Of a stretch of DNA of 64,000 bases, positions 46,181-57,697 are shown in pieces. A program made the translations under genes and the position numbers. The stretch covers positions 1,178,001 through 1,242,000 of the forward strand of contig JAKZZE010000011.1 of the NCBI GenBank assembly GCA_024220505.1, written 5' to 3'. The notes under the pieces are model-generated. The model saw nothing but the letters and a program-made list of their open reading frames with translations. It did not search any database and was not told the DNA's origin. The number at the start of each line of letters is the position of its first letter. The stretch's first letter is position 1. This DNA comes from Rhizopus arrhizus. Lineage: Eukaryota; Mucoromycota; Mucoromycetes; Mucorales; Rhizopodaceae.

Positions 46181-48788
46181 GATACTATCTCCTAGAAAAC
46201 AAACTCATCATACAGTTGTTATCAGTAACCATTTTAAATTCTCCACATAAAAAAAAAAAACAAGCCACCACAGACAGAACTTGCCAGGCATGGACATTCA
46301 AAATTACTACTAGCAGTGAACTCGGGGATATTAACATGTACCTGAAAATACATGCCTCAGATACCTGTCATCTTGATTCAAATGAGCTCTAAAACACAGA
46401 TACTTTCATTTATTGATGTTAGTCAGCAGTGCTCGTACGCCACAGGACAGGCTGAAATTGAATTTGTCAGAAAGGAGGACAGTCCAGTACGGACGCGACA
46501 AAAAAAAAAGCTTCAGGACAATCCTTTGAGCTTTCGGGTGATAAATAGTGTGTATGTGGGTTCAGACAAAGCACATGCGCTCATCTGGTACCTTACTCTG
46601 TTCAGAATCATCCACTACAACCTACCTTCTTGAAATGAATGATAAAAATGGGTTGTTTGATGTTCAAATTTGAGAAAGATTCAATCATGTCATACGTGGT
46701 TTTCTAAAATACCTCACCCCCTATTTCCAACCGTGTCTTTACTTATCCTGTGCAGAATGTCATTCCTTTTTTTTGTTTCACTGGATTCATGCAATCAGTA
46801 CAGGACACTATGACGTATGTAGTGGACAAGTCAGTGTTATTCACAACGATCCATACCCAGCATTGGACCCTCTTCTTTCTTTTTCTCTCTACAACTCCAC
46901 TTGAATTGACTATGCTGATTTCCTACATAGTTTTTCGTTTCTGTATTTACAAATGAATATATTATTGAAAAGTAGAAATATCATACTCAAAAGCATCGTC
47001 CACAAGACTGTGTTCATGATCTTTATGGTTTCATTGAACTCTTTTAAAAAAGATCAAGTGTCCGTAGTGAAAAACAAGTGACACGTATGGGGTGTATGTG
47101 AGCTGGTAGAAGAATGGAAAGACATCTCAGCACCTAACGTGCAGCTCATGCGGATGTATGAAAACAAACGCAATGACTATTGCGTAGGATGGCATGGAAT
47201 AGCTAAACATGCGCTCCTATTTGAATTCAGAAACATCTCAAGCATAGGCTGAATGGGAAAAAAAGGAAAAAAAAAAATTACATAGATAGTACTCAATAAA
47301 GCATATCAAAAGGGATACAAATCCCAAGCGGGTGTCAACCCAAATCCTCCCATAAAAGCCTCATGCTGTTTTCTTCTTTTATTTAACAACCATTCATATC
47401 GCCAGACAAGTCACAATCATCCATTTACCTATAAATCAAGAATAAAAGAACAGAAATGAGAGGAGAAAAGGTAAGCAACTGTGTATAGAGATGCAGCTGT
47501 GATTCTAATGTGTATAAATAGTATCCTAAAAACAAGTATCACCAGGAAAAAAAAAAAAAAAAAATCAACCCAGCCAACAAAAATGACTTGATGAATGACT
47601 AAAAATGAAGACAAAAGCGCAAATTCAAGCGGCTCCCTTTTTGGACGGTAGGGATCCAGACCACGGCTGATAAGGGCTCTGTCTCTTTCGGTCCTACTTT
47701 GAACTAAAGTCAACTCGGATAGAATAAACAAGGGCTTGAGGGGGAAAACTGAATTTTTTTGATGGCAAAAAACAAAGGTAGCTGAATTCGACAGGTGTAT
47801 GAACTACTGGGTGAAGCAACGCGTACTCTACAGATGGTTGACGTCTTTGTCACTAGCAGTTTCTGATATCCTCATTTTAAAAAAGCAGGGGGATGGTACA
47901 CTGACGTGATACGGTTTGGTTCTTTTGGCTTGCTCATAGGGTTTCAGGGCATCAACTCGTCTGAAGTCTGTCACAAGGTTTATGAATCAAGACCCTTCTG
48001 CTACGATGCTTTATAGTTGAAGTCTTCCTAGACAGACATAAGCTTGGCATTTTTTATTATGAAGAAGAGCAACTGAGAAAAATGAAGCAGTGCAAGTCCT
48101 GGTACGATTCAACAAGGAACTGTAAATGAAACTCATCAAGCCTTTCATGGTCAAAACAGGCGACCTTAGAGTCACTGAATTCTTGTTTATGACTATTTCT
48201 TCCTTGTTGTTGCATAGTGAGCGGAATTATATTAAAAAAAAATTGATTCAAGAATAAGGCATGAAATGGAGTAACGCGCCTTATCGATGACAGCCAGCTT
48301 GCTGTATCCTATGTCATAACATTCCTCTATTATATTGACATGATGATCTTGTCATGCCTACGGGAATGATGATCATGATGGACTGTTGTCAGTTAAAAGA
48401 AAGCAAAGAGAATTACAGCAGAGTTCATTAAAAATAATGTCCACAAGATGATCATGATTTATTATCGCAGCAAGTTGTAAGTGTTGAAAAAGAAAGATTG
48501 GCCTAGCAACAAGTTCCTGCTGAGATGTGTACCTGAATAATTTATAAATGATTGACAATTTTCTCTTGTTACTGTTCAAAGAGCTCCATTCTTGATTGAT
48601 GTCTTTCTCCCCCCATTTGTATACATTCACAGGTAAAATTTTAAAGAAATACGCACAAAAACATAATTTCAATCTAAACTTTGCATAAAGAAAGGAAGAT
48701 AAAAAAAAAAGTGTGTATGTGTGTGTGGATATTTATTTACATTTATATAAACTAGAATTATGTATAGATTAAAAGGAGGTAATATCAT
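46181..48788. other. Relic-rich intergenic stretch of 2.6 kb
   Basis: Several plus-strand pieces look like broken coding DNA but match nothing I know: 46352-46633 (YATGQAEIEFVRKEDSPVRT, then LSFRVINSVYVGSDKAHALI), 46750-46956, and about 47090-47250 (VEEWKDISAPNVQLMRMYEN). The piece at 48080-48250 (MKLIKPFMVKTGDLRVTEFL) is similar in kind. They are separated by many stops. The right end is the 3' region of the cyclin gene. The minus-strand frames here are not supported. Confidence 0.4.
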
Positions 48789-49448
48789 TTAAAACCCTTT
48801 TGGAATGAAATTATTTACATTCATTGCAGTAGCTGCTGCTGCTGTAGCAACCGAAGATGCTGCAGGATAATAATAATAATGCCAGGGATGTACACGTTTC
48901 TTTTTTCTTAAAGGTTTTTGTACGATTGGATGGAGCCACTGGTTACACTGTTTGATCCAAGAATAAAATTGAAGATGATGAACATAGGTTCGATATTGAA
49001 GGGCAGATAGGAATTCCATTTCCATAATGTTGAGTTCATGAACAGGCACACCAGAGACTTGTGACCAGCTCTACTGAAAATTGAAGAGTAAATTTGATAT
49101 TGAATGATTAAATGTTTGTATGATTACCTTATTAGTAAATGTATTGTCATCTAAAAATTTGTTGGCTAGAATAAGTGCTGTAGTGAACAATCTGACTTCT
49201 GAACCAGTTGATCCTTGAATGGTCGGATAAGCAAATCTGAGCCGATAGATGTAAAATAAAGCAATCAAGATACATGAGCTACTGATCTGTGTTGTTTTCA
49301 GTATATTTTGACAAAACAGGTTGAAAGTGATTGAACGATCGCTGGTCAAGAAAGGTGTGCCAGTCCATATCTTGGGTACCATTTGGGTAACAAAATCTGA
49401 CAACTGAACTGGATTTGTACATGAAAGAATAGGAAAGGGTTGGTGCAT
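48789..49448 (-). CDS. Cyclin, Pcl/Pho80 family
   Basis: Two exons, 49128-49448 and 48789-49070, giving 200 aa. The cyclin fold of the Pho85-partner type is visible: FNLFCQNILKTTQISSSCIL, IALFYIYRLRFAYPTIQGST, GSEVRLFTTALILANKFLDD (the conserved helix with the kinase-contact Lys), NTFTNKSWSQVSGVPVHELN across the splice, and IMEMEFLSALQYRTYVHHLQ. These proteins activate a Pho85-type CDK to control nutrient signalling, polarity or glycogen; the particular subtype (Clg1/Pcl-like) is a guess. The C-terminal 45 residues are basic (PLRKKKRVHPW) and then Tyr/Ala-rich, without conservation visible. A TATATAAA box lies about 42 bases upstream of the ATG. The gene is divergent from the Ssd1-like gene 1.4 kb away. 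Confidence 0.88.
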
Positions 49449-49489
49449 TGCTATACAAAAAGAAAAAGAAGAAATGAAATAACAAACTG

Positions 49490-49497
49490 TTTATATA
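49490..49497 (-). promoter_or_regulatory. TATA box of the cyclin gene
   Basis: TATATAAA on the minus strand, 42 bases from the ATG at 49448. Confidence 0.55.
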
Positions 49498-50845
49498 CAA
49501 GCATTTTATTTCTATAACTCGAATTTAATATAAACGAAAATGTTTGATTAAATATATGTTTTTGGCTGTTTGAAACGAAATGCTCCGAGCATATGGAAAC
49601 TCCCCTTTTTCCCCGCCATTCCTTCATAATTGGCGGGATTTTTTTTTTCTTTTTTTTTTTTCCCTCTTTCTTTATTTTTTGTGAGTGTGTGTTTTTTTAC
49701 CCTTAAAATGCTCAAGAAAAAAGGAAAATAGTGAATCCCCTTATTTTTGTGTGTGTAAAGTTCTAAATACATCGATATAGTATCTTCATTGTTTCTCTAT
49801 TAGGCAATCCACTGTTGTTTTCAAAAAAAAAGGCACATTTTAATATATGTAAAGTATTCAATGAAATGATAAAGTTTTATTTTTATTTTTTATATTAGAA
49901 AACGGATGACATAGTCTGCATGTCAAAGTTTCATCATCCAAAAAAAAAAAAAAAATAAAGGGGAAGGGGAGCCTTCTGGTTTGGCCACTATAAAAAGATG
50001 TGAGAAATAATAGCAAGTGATGTACGGCAAACTAAACTGATCTTGGTTTATAAAAGAACAATAAAGGAAATGAAAGGGTGGCATCAATCTCTTTTTTAAG
50101 GTGTCACTTTAGCTATCCTTTTTCAGGTGCACAAATACATCTTTAACGGATTCTTACAAAGATGACTGAGGGTCATAAATGCTTACCTTGGCCCTCTCCC
50201 CCCCCCCTTTTTTTTTTTTTTTCTTTCTCTCTCTCTCTGAAATATAAACAGTAAGACACATATTTTCTACAAATCGCATTCAAGAGAAAGGCCAAGTTTG
50301 TGTTTGTAGTATAGACCGTCAATTTGTAAATAGAATTTTGGCAGAATTCTTAAGGCAAGAAAAAAAAAGGTCTTGCTTTTCATGCAAGAAAATGTGTTCT
50401 GTGTAACCTAGCAACAGCAACAATAAAAAACAAAAGAAAAGTAGACATTGAAAAGCAACAAGACAAGTACTCCAAAAAGAAACAGAAACGATACAAAGAC
50501 AAGGCTAACAAATGAAGAAGCAGAAGAGAGTCAAGGAAAATAAAAGCATGCAACTGAAAAAGGGGAGATAAACAAAGTTTCAATCAAAACAAAAAAAAAA
50601 ATACAACTCCTTAAATCATAGTACTTTTGCACACCCACACTCTTGATTCTATCTTTTGAACGCTCACTCATCTCACTCACTCTTTCTTTCTTTTTTCTCC
50701 TTTTTTTTTTTATTTATGTAACCCGCCTTTTTTTTTATTTCTTCTTTTTTTCTTTTTAATACATGCTGTATTAAAAAAAAGACACTCTTTTTATACACAA
50801 AAACCTTTTTTTATTCCATTACTTTCTTTTTCCATTCATTCTCTC
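49498..50845. other. Divergent promoter region of cyclin and Ssd1-like genes
   Basis: 1.35 kb without a supported gene. It is rich in pyrimidine tracts (a C10-T run at about 50200-50222 followed by CT repeats; T and A runs at 49650-49670, 49940-49955 and 50700-50760). Such tracts are usual in fungal promoters and leaders; the stretch just before the Ssd1-like ATG is strongly CT-rich. Confidence 0.5.
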
Positions 50846-53502
50846 ATGAACCCATTCGAGTTTGAAGGTCAAACGGCACCTGAATCCACTCGTGGATTAT
50901 TTGATTTTCCAGAGGTAAATAGGGACTTATCACTTCATCTGTACTCATTGACAGTAGCAAATCAAAAAAAAAGAACAACGACGTCGCTCGGTCGAACTCG
51001 CCTCACGCACCAGCACCTATCGAGCCTCACTTCAACCGGTGAATGAAGAACGGGCGATGTCCAGGGCCGATGTCCTGGCAGAGACCGAGGCCAAACTGAC
51101 CCGTCGACTGTCTGAACCCAATCAGACAGCCAGAAGGAGCAGTACCAGTCGACCTGGCTCCCTCTTGCGTCTTTCCACTGGCTCCATCTCATCCGATCCA
51201 AATAGAAAGCCGCTCTTTATCTCTCACCTCCCTTTTTCCTCTGTCTTGCCTCATCTCAAGTCGCATGTGTTGGTCAGTGGCATCTTGAGGGTCAACAGGA
51301 GAAATCGATCGAATGCGTATGTCTTTTCGGATGAGCTCAACAGTGATATCTATATCTGTGGTTCACGTGACCGAAACCGAGCCCTGGAAGGGGATCGTGT
51401 GGCGGTCAAGTTGATTGAGGTCGAACGAATCATGATGGAAAAGCACGAGAAGGAAGAGGCCAAGTTGGCAAGAAACAATGGACAGCCGTTGATAAGAAAG
51501 CCAGATGAAGAAGATGAAAAGGAAATCATGTTTGGTGGTGAAGAAGATGTCGATCTGGTGCCTCCTAAATATTGTGGAACGGTCGTCGCCATCCTGGACC
51601 GTGCCCAAAATCAAGTCTTTTCGGGGTAAACAAGAATGAAAACAGGTTTGGATGTCATCTCATATTTTGCTTTTAGAACGCTTGGATTGACAAGACCGAG
51701 CCATAAGAAACCAGAAGATCAGCAGCATCCTCATCCACCACGTATCATTTGGTTTAAATCAACCGATAAACGTGTTCCGCTCATTGCCATCCCAGTTGAG
51801 CAAGCACCCCCAGGCTTTATAGAGAATCCAGATTATTTTGAACATCGCCTCTTTTTGGCCTCCATTCGACGTTGGCCAATCACTTCCTTGCATCCTTTTG
51901 GCGTACTTGAAAAGGAGTTGGGTGATGTACAAAATGTCGAGATTCAGCTAGATGCCATCTTTGCTGATCACACCATCTGCACCCATCCTCTTGCTGTGGA
52001 TGTCATTCAAGAAAAGCATCAAGATCGTCTGGATCTTCGTCACCTGCCTTGCTTTACCTTAGGTACAGATCAGCAAAACGCACTGACCATCGAACACTTG
52101 ACAGACACGATCAAGGTCGGCCTTCACGTCTCAGACATCACTGCCTTTGTCGAGTTGGATTCCAAGATGGATAAGGACGCCAGATCGCGTGGGATGTCAG
52201 TCGATGGCGTCCTGAAGCAGATTCCCTTGTGGCCCGATCACTTGCATCAGACGATTGGACTGATCCAGGGCCAAGACCGACCCGCGTTCTCTGTGATCTG
52301 GACAATGACAGAAGATGGAAGGATTGAAGAAATATGGTTTGGGAAAACTTTGATTCAGTAAGTATCATTTCTGTTTTGCTCTTGAGGCACAACTGACGTT
52401 CTTTTGTGAATTGAATAGTTCAATCATGCTACTGACGGAGGAAACTGTCCAAGACATATTAAGCGTTGACAGCATTGATGAAGAAAGTACAGAGGCTGAC
52501 ATTGTGGCCCTCTACTCCATCGCCTGCTTATTTCACGCTAAACGCCATTTGCTAAAGGCACCCCAACTGAAATTTCAATTTGATGGCACGACACCCATCC
52601 GACTGGATGTCGCCTACCACCGAAAGCCTATCTTTGAAGAATTCCAGTTGTTGGCCAACACGCACGTTGCTCAGAGGATCGCCAGTCATTTTCCCGAGCA
52701 GGCTCTCTTGGTCTCTCAACCAGCCCACCGGGATCGAAAGATGAAATCGCTTCTGGCCTACCTCGATTCCTTTGGCTATCCCCTTGATCCCACCTCGCTC
52801 GCGTCCTCCATAGACGCCATCCAACAAGAGGAGGCCCAGAAAGTGATCCGGGCACTCGTACTGAAATGCTTCTCTACTGAACGCTACTACTGCTCTGGGG
52901 CTTGCGACATCTCACGCTACTACCACCACGGCCTCGATCTTCCACTCTACACCCACTTTGCCTCTCCCCTCACACGCTACTCTGATTTCATCGTTCACCA
53001 CCAACTCTATCAGACCCTCTTGGATGACAGCAACCTGTTCCCGGTCGAGGTGGACAAGATGGCCGAACACTGTAACCTGAAACGACGCTCGGCCGACCAG
53101 GTATTGGAGAACGCTCAACATCTGTTCTTGTCTTGCTATCTGGCCTTGCATCGACAAGTGTGTGATGCGATCGTGGTCGGCGTTCAAGAGGGTGTGATAG
53201 ACGTCATGGTCTTGCCCTTTCAACTCGAGCGTCGTATTCATACCATACATCTCCCTCTCACGTCGGATCGTCTTCAAGACTCCGCCCTCCATCTCATCTG
53301 GCAAAAGACAGAGACCACACCCGTCAACTGTAGACGGAAATCGATCTGTGGAGAGGTACAGGAGCCAGCGATCTTTCCAGAGGAAAGAAGGCAGGTGATC
53401 CGGCCGTTTGATGTCATCCAGGTTTCTGTGGAAGCTCATCCTGTACGAAATCCTCCTTTGATACGTGTCTTGCCTTTAAATCCTTTTGAAAAACATGAAT
53501 AA
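50846..53502 (+). CDS. Ssd1-like RNB-domain protein, predicted nuclease-dead
   Basis: Four exons: 50846-50914, 50958-51625, 51677-52357 and 52419-53502; phases agree, giving 833 aa. Ssd1 is an RNA-binding member of the RNase II/Dis3L2 family that represses and localises mRNAs for wall proteins under the Cbk1 kinase. Cold-shock domains lie at about residues 75-300: SGILRVNRRNRSNAYVFSDE, then IYICGSRDRNRALEGDRVAV (an Ssd1 signature), and IWFKSTDKRVPLIAIPVEQA, then FLASIRRWPITSLHPFGVLE. The RNB region is about 390-690: IKVGLHVSDITAFVELDSKM, AFSVIWTMTEDGRIEEIWFG, YYCSGACDISRYYHHGLDLP and YTHFASPLTRYSDFIVHHQL. Where active enzymes have DPxxARDLDDA, this one has GTDQQNALTIEHLTD, so the catalytic aspartates are lost. 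The N-terminal low-complexity region of yeast Ssd1 (1250 aa) is nearly absent, and only a short basic stretch (QIKKKEQRRRSVEL) precedes the folds. GC content is higher than in neighbouring genes. Confidence 0.88.
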
Positions 53503-53553
53503 AAAAAAATCTCTTTATGTGTTGAGTTTTCCCCATCTAAATAATAGATTATT

Positions 53554-54299
53554 TTAACCTTGCAAGGAACGAATCGTGGCTGTAAAAAAGTCTTCTTCTT
53601 CATTGTTCTCTTTGGGTGCTAGACAAAAAATAGAATGGAATGGTCAATAGAGCATACTTTTTTTTTTCTTTTTTTCTTTTTTTACTGGAAGTTTGTCTAG
53701 TAATAGGCCTATAAAAAGAAAAAATGAGTGCTATTTGTAAAATGGCAAAAGGGCCTTTTTATTGAGTTACCGTTGTTTGGTTTCGTTTTCTGTTGCTTGT
53801 GCATTGAGCTATATGCTTCATGAGTATCGTTTGATCACCCCCTTTTTTTCCAACCCACCTTTTGTCTGTAGGCTGTAGCAAACCGACTGTGATATTTCTG
53901 ACTGGGTGTCATGTTGGATGAATAGTCTGGCTGAGCTTCAAAAAACTCTTTAGCCTTTTCATTGCCACCAAACTGGACATGGAAGGAAATTAATGTTTTT
54001 TGATGTGAATGTACATGTATGTCTTACATCCATCTTTTTAATTTGATCGTCAAGCCATTTGTCCATACTAATAGATCTCACAAAACTATATAAAAAGAGA
54101 TAAACATCATCTATTTCATTTCATGTTTGCTGTACCTGACATGAACACCAAAAGATCTATGAACCCCTGAACAATTCAAGCAAATAAAGATACCATAACT
54201 TACACTTGCCCACTGAGGATTAGGAGCAGAACAATCAAAACAGAGACGATTACCAGGTCTTTTTTGAATTTCAAGTAAAAGTTGCTTGTAATCTGACAT
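53554..54299 (-). CDS. Short ArfGAP protein with a one-base frameshift
   Basis: ArfGAPs stimulate GTP hydrolysis on Arf in Golgi and endosome traffic. Exons 54136-54299, 54028-54085 and one starting at 53973 are clear. The zinc finger is CFDC...CLNC with the Arg finger in [10 protein letters not shown] and the following [11 protein letters not shown]. Exon 3 reads [11 protein letters not shown], then a T run of seven (53935-53941 area) puts a stop in frame; in the +1 frame the protein resumes [20 protein letters not shown], which is plainly ArfGAP. Six T would keep the frame, so this is either an assembly or sequencing slip or a disabling mutation. The 3' end is uncertain: a possible exon at 53771-53808 and a last exon from 53618 that can end at 53600 or 53554 ([15 protein letters not shown]). 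About 135 aa makes it much shorter than Gcs1. The stop lies about 50 bases from the convergent Ssd1-like stop. Confidence 0.8.
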
Positions 54300-54419
54300 T
54301 ATTATTTTTTTCAAAAAAAAAGGGCCTATTTTCTATGGACAGAAATAAGCGCAAGACGAAAGGCGCTTTCCCAAAAATAAATGGCGGGGTTGTTTTGCGA
54401 ATTTATACGTAACACACAC

Positions 54420-55101
54420 TACAACTCTGATAAGTAATCTCAATCCAGAGGAAACTGCAGACCTGCTTTCAAAGTCTGAAGCTTGTCTCAAAGCTTTAGC
54501 TTGTCCCCAATGTGCAAAAAGAGGAGTCTTTCGCCGCAATGGCGACACTAAGACTGAATCCCTCATAGCCAATTTTTGGCTGCAGTGCCTGTAGCGTCAG
54601 CTTTCGAGCCGCAACTATGAGATACATTGTGTCTATTCTTCTCTTTCGACTTCTTTGCAATTGTCTCACTTGGAGAAGAAATTTGAAATTTCCAAAACTT
54701 CTACAGAAATCCTGACACTACCTACGGAAGGTATGCAAATACTATTAAACATGGTTCAATGCCTCACCAACGAATTTGCAGCCGCCAGATCCGAAATTGA
54801 AAAATTTCCCCGCGTCACTACTGTTCAATTGCAAAATCAATTAAGGATCACATATCATCTATTTGTATATTTTATTTTCAGAAAATTCAGACTAAAGATT
54901 TCTTTTTTTTTTTCTTCTTCTTCTTCTTTGGGTTCCCGACAAGAAGTAGATGATGAGGAGAAGTCAGAAGAGTCAGAAGAGCCCTCACGAAAGCAGGGAT
55001 TTTGTGTTGAAGAAGGGGACAGGAAGGCAAGATCATCTTCTTTTTTAATGTTGATGATAATATTTATTATTTCAAAGTTTCTGATTGTCATTCTCTGTTA
55101 A
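54420..55101 (+). mobile_element. Relic of a repeat ORF with a zinc-ribbon-like motif (LINE ORF1?)
   Basis: The plus strand reads LNPEETADLLSKSEACLKAL, then ACPQCAKRGVFRRNGDTKTE and FWLQCL, stop, then after a frame with HLEKKFEISKTSTEILTLPT, GMQILLNMVQCLTNEFAAAR. CPxCxxxGxFxRNGDTK...QC is a zinc-ribbon-like pattern I associate with first ORFs of mucoralean repeats. A long T tract and a Glu/Ser-rich end (EVDDEEKSEESEEPSRKQGF) follow. Stops make it a relic. Assignment to the LINE is weak. Confidence 0.4.
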
Positions 55102-55707
55102 AATATAAACATATTAGGATACATATCCCAGAAATAGGTTTTATATAAGAGTGTATATACTACTAATGATATCATTGTGGCCAAGTACATCATTATAATT
55201 GTGAATGCGAATATCAAGCATTTAGTTGAGACAAAAGCTTACAAAAACATATCGATTGACTAGAATATAAGAAAGACAGATTGTAAGATTAAACAAAATT
55301 ACAGGTAGGGTTTATTAAAAGTATGTATGCAAAGAAGTTCAACCATTCACTCATTTAGATAGAAACACTATTCCCAGGCATATGCAGACATAATGCCCTC
55401 CGAATAGCTCCTAAAGAAATGAGATACCCGTGCAGTGAGGGATCAGCGCAACACGGCCGCGATATACTACATACAAAGGCGAGAGGTTCATCACCTCCCA
55501 AGCATATATTTTTTTTATGTTTAATTAATCTAAATGTAACCTTTCTTTGCTTATCCAACATAACCGAAGTACAGACATAAGTAAACGTAAGCAATGTGAA
55601 AGACAATTCGGCTAGACAAAGCAACTTGAGTGGAAAAAAAGAACTTTTCTATTTGATGACGACAATAAAATTGGTTATACATAAACTTCTGATCCACATG
55701 AATATTG

Positions 55708-55742
<35 letters not shown>

Positions 55743-57697
55743 AAAAGCTTTCAACTCCAATCTAGATCAATATACATAAGCAAATACTCGAGGAAGGTAA
55801 ATAAGGGAAACATTAATTGGAAATACAAGTAAGAAACAAGTTTTCTGAGCTGTTTATTTTTGTTGTAACGAAGAAGCTAAAAGAAGAAAATGTAAAAAGT
55901 CAAAAAATATTATATATATCAACTATTCAGTCAAGAAAAGAAGAATTAGTCAAGTTCTTTTATATTTTTATATACTTAACTCAATAAAGCAGGTTAACTT
56001 ACTCATAAAAAGTTCCTGATCTCTTATTTTACTTTACTTTTTATATCATTTTATCAAGAAATATCGTATTGATTTTACATATAAGATCTGGTGGTCACTA
56101 CTTAACAAGTATCTGCTTAAATACTATATGAAATAACAACTTACAAGGCAATCTTAACCTTAAAACCAAGCTTTACAAGCAAACTTTATCCAATTAACAC
56201 ATAAACCAATAAGACATATACAAAGTAACATTGTAGTTGAAGTTCACCCGAATGATAGCAATAGTGATGATGGTTCAATCATTGATGACTCCAATAATGA
56301 AAAGCAATCTGTACAAAAAAAGAGAAAGTGTTTGAAACCTAAAGATTTGCATGATCTAAGTTTAGAAAACAAAGCCCGAATTATTAGTGAGTATTTGTAA
56401 GTAAAAAGAATTAAAAAAAGATGCTACATAATATACATTGGCATCAATTATCATTAAAATAGTGGTGTGAATGGTGTCTTGGATCTGACAAAGCCTGCAA
56501 TAATACCAAAGTGATTCAAGAATACAGTAGAAAACATTTGTAAACAAGTTAACTTCAGAATGGCTTTGTTACTAAAGGATGAGGAGCATGATCTTTTTTT
56601 TTTAAAAAACAAAATAGTACTTGTAACAACAAGGAAAAAATATATAAATCAGTTCAGAATATCAATCTATTTTGTGATGGTTCTGAACTCTCATAGATAA
56701 ATATGGCAGTGCAGAAACTGTAGGTATGTTAATGACTTTTTAGTTTTCAAAGAATGCTAATATTTTTGTTCTTATATATTAGTTGTCATCTTTGGAACCG
56801 TAACATTCTAAAGGGTCTCCACCACGAAGATTGATATCGTGTCAATATTTATGGAGACCTATTCGACCTTAATTTTATTGTTTCAATCTAGATATGAAAC
56901 AAAGAGGTATGAAAATATATCTAGAATAGTTGTGATAAGCGAATAATGCTTATGGTAACTTTTTTTTATAGAGCAGAGTGTCATTCACTCGTTATAAAAT
57001 CATTAAAAAAGTAAGTGTTTTAGATGATGCTACAAAAAACGTTAAGATGGACTTTATATTTTCACACACTAACGGTCTCAACGATACATTTTACTGTGAA
57101 GACAAGCCAAATAACAGCAATCTTAACGACCAGAAAAAAACCAAAAATGTAAAAGAGCAGCCATTATAATATTGATCTTCTTTGTTTCTTTAACTTCCTT
57201 TAGCCAATAACATCAAAAAACATGCAAATACTACGAAAATGTTTAGTTATCCTAACTTTACTCATTATGTTTATCTAATAATCGATGGATATTACAAAGA
57301 TTCTTGAAACCAGGCTATCGTCGTCGTATGTTTTCTTTTTTTATTCATGCATTAAAATTACTATTGTTGCAAAATAAATTAAAAAATTGTTATTAAAATT
57401 CATTCACAAGCAATGGGTCGTATGTTTGCAAAGCCAGCAACCTTGGATAAGTCGATTGTTTTATTGGGTATCTAGAATCAAGCATATCAACCCAGTTCCC
57501 CATACGTTCATTCTATCCTTCTCTTGATAGGTTCTCTCTCCTTTCTTTCTTTACTAACATCTGTCCTGGACAGACTTGCGATTGATCAATGATAAATGTT
57601 AAAGACTACAACTAAAAATTCTCTGTAAGGCTCAGTATGTAAAGAAAGAAAGTTTCTTTCTTAAACATCTTCAAGGGACCTGTTTATTATTCTATAT
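55102..57697. other. Intergenic zone with scattered relics
   Basis: A T run of 29 lies at 55708-55736. The sub-region 56240-57168 is listed separately as a possible relic. At about 57414-57480 a short frame (MGRMFAKPATLDKSIVLLGI) vaguely recalls the LINE endonuclease block before GDFN, but is too short to call. The rest shows nothing. Confidence 0.4.
56240..57168 (+). pseudogene. Broken coding relic of unknown family
   Basis: Plus-strand pieces: VEVHPNDSNSDDGSIIDDSN, EKQSVQKKRKCLKPKDLHDL and SLENKARIISEYL (56240-56400); GVNGVLDLTKPAIIPK (about 56462-56510); and 56978-57169 (SFTRYKIIKKVSVLDDATKN, then FSHTNGLNDTFYCEDKPNNS). The first has a spacer, a basic nuclear-signal-like run and a helix. 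Stops and frameshifts lie between the pieces. They may belong to one lineage-specific repeat gene; I cannot name it. Confidence 0.35.
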
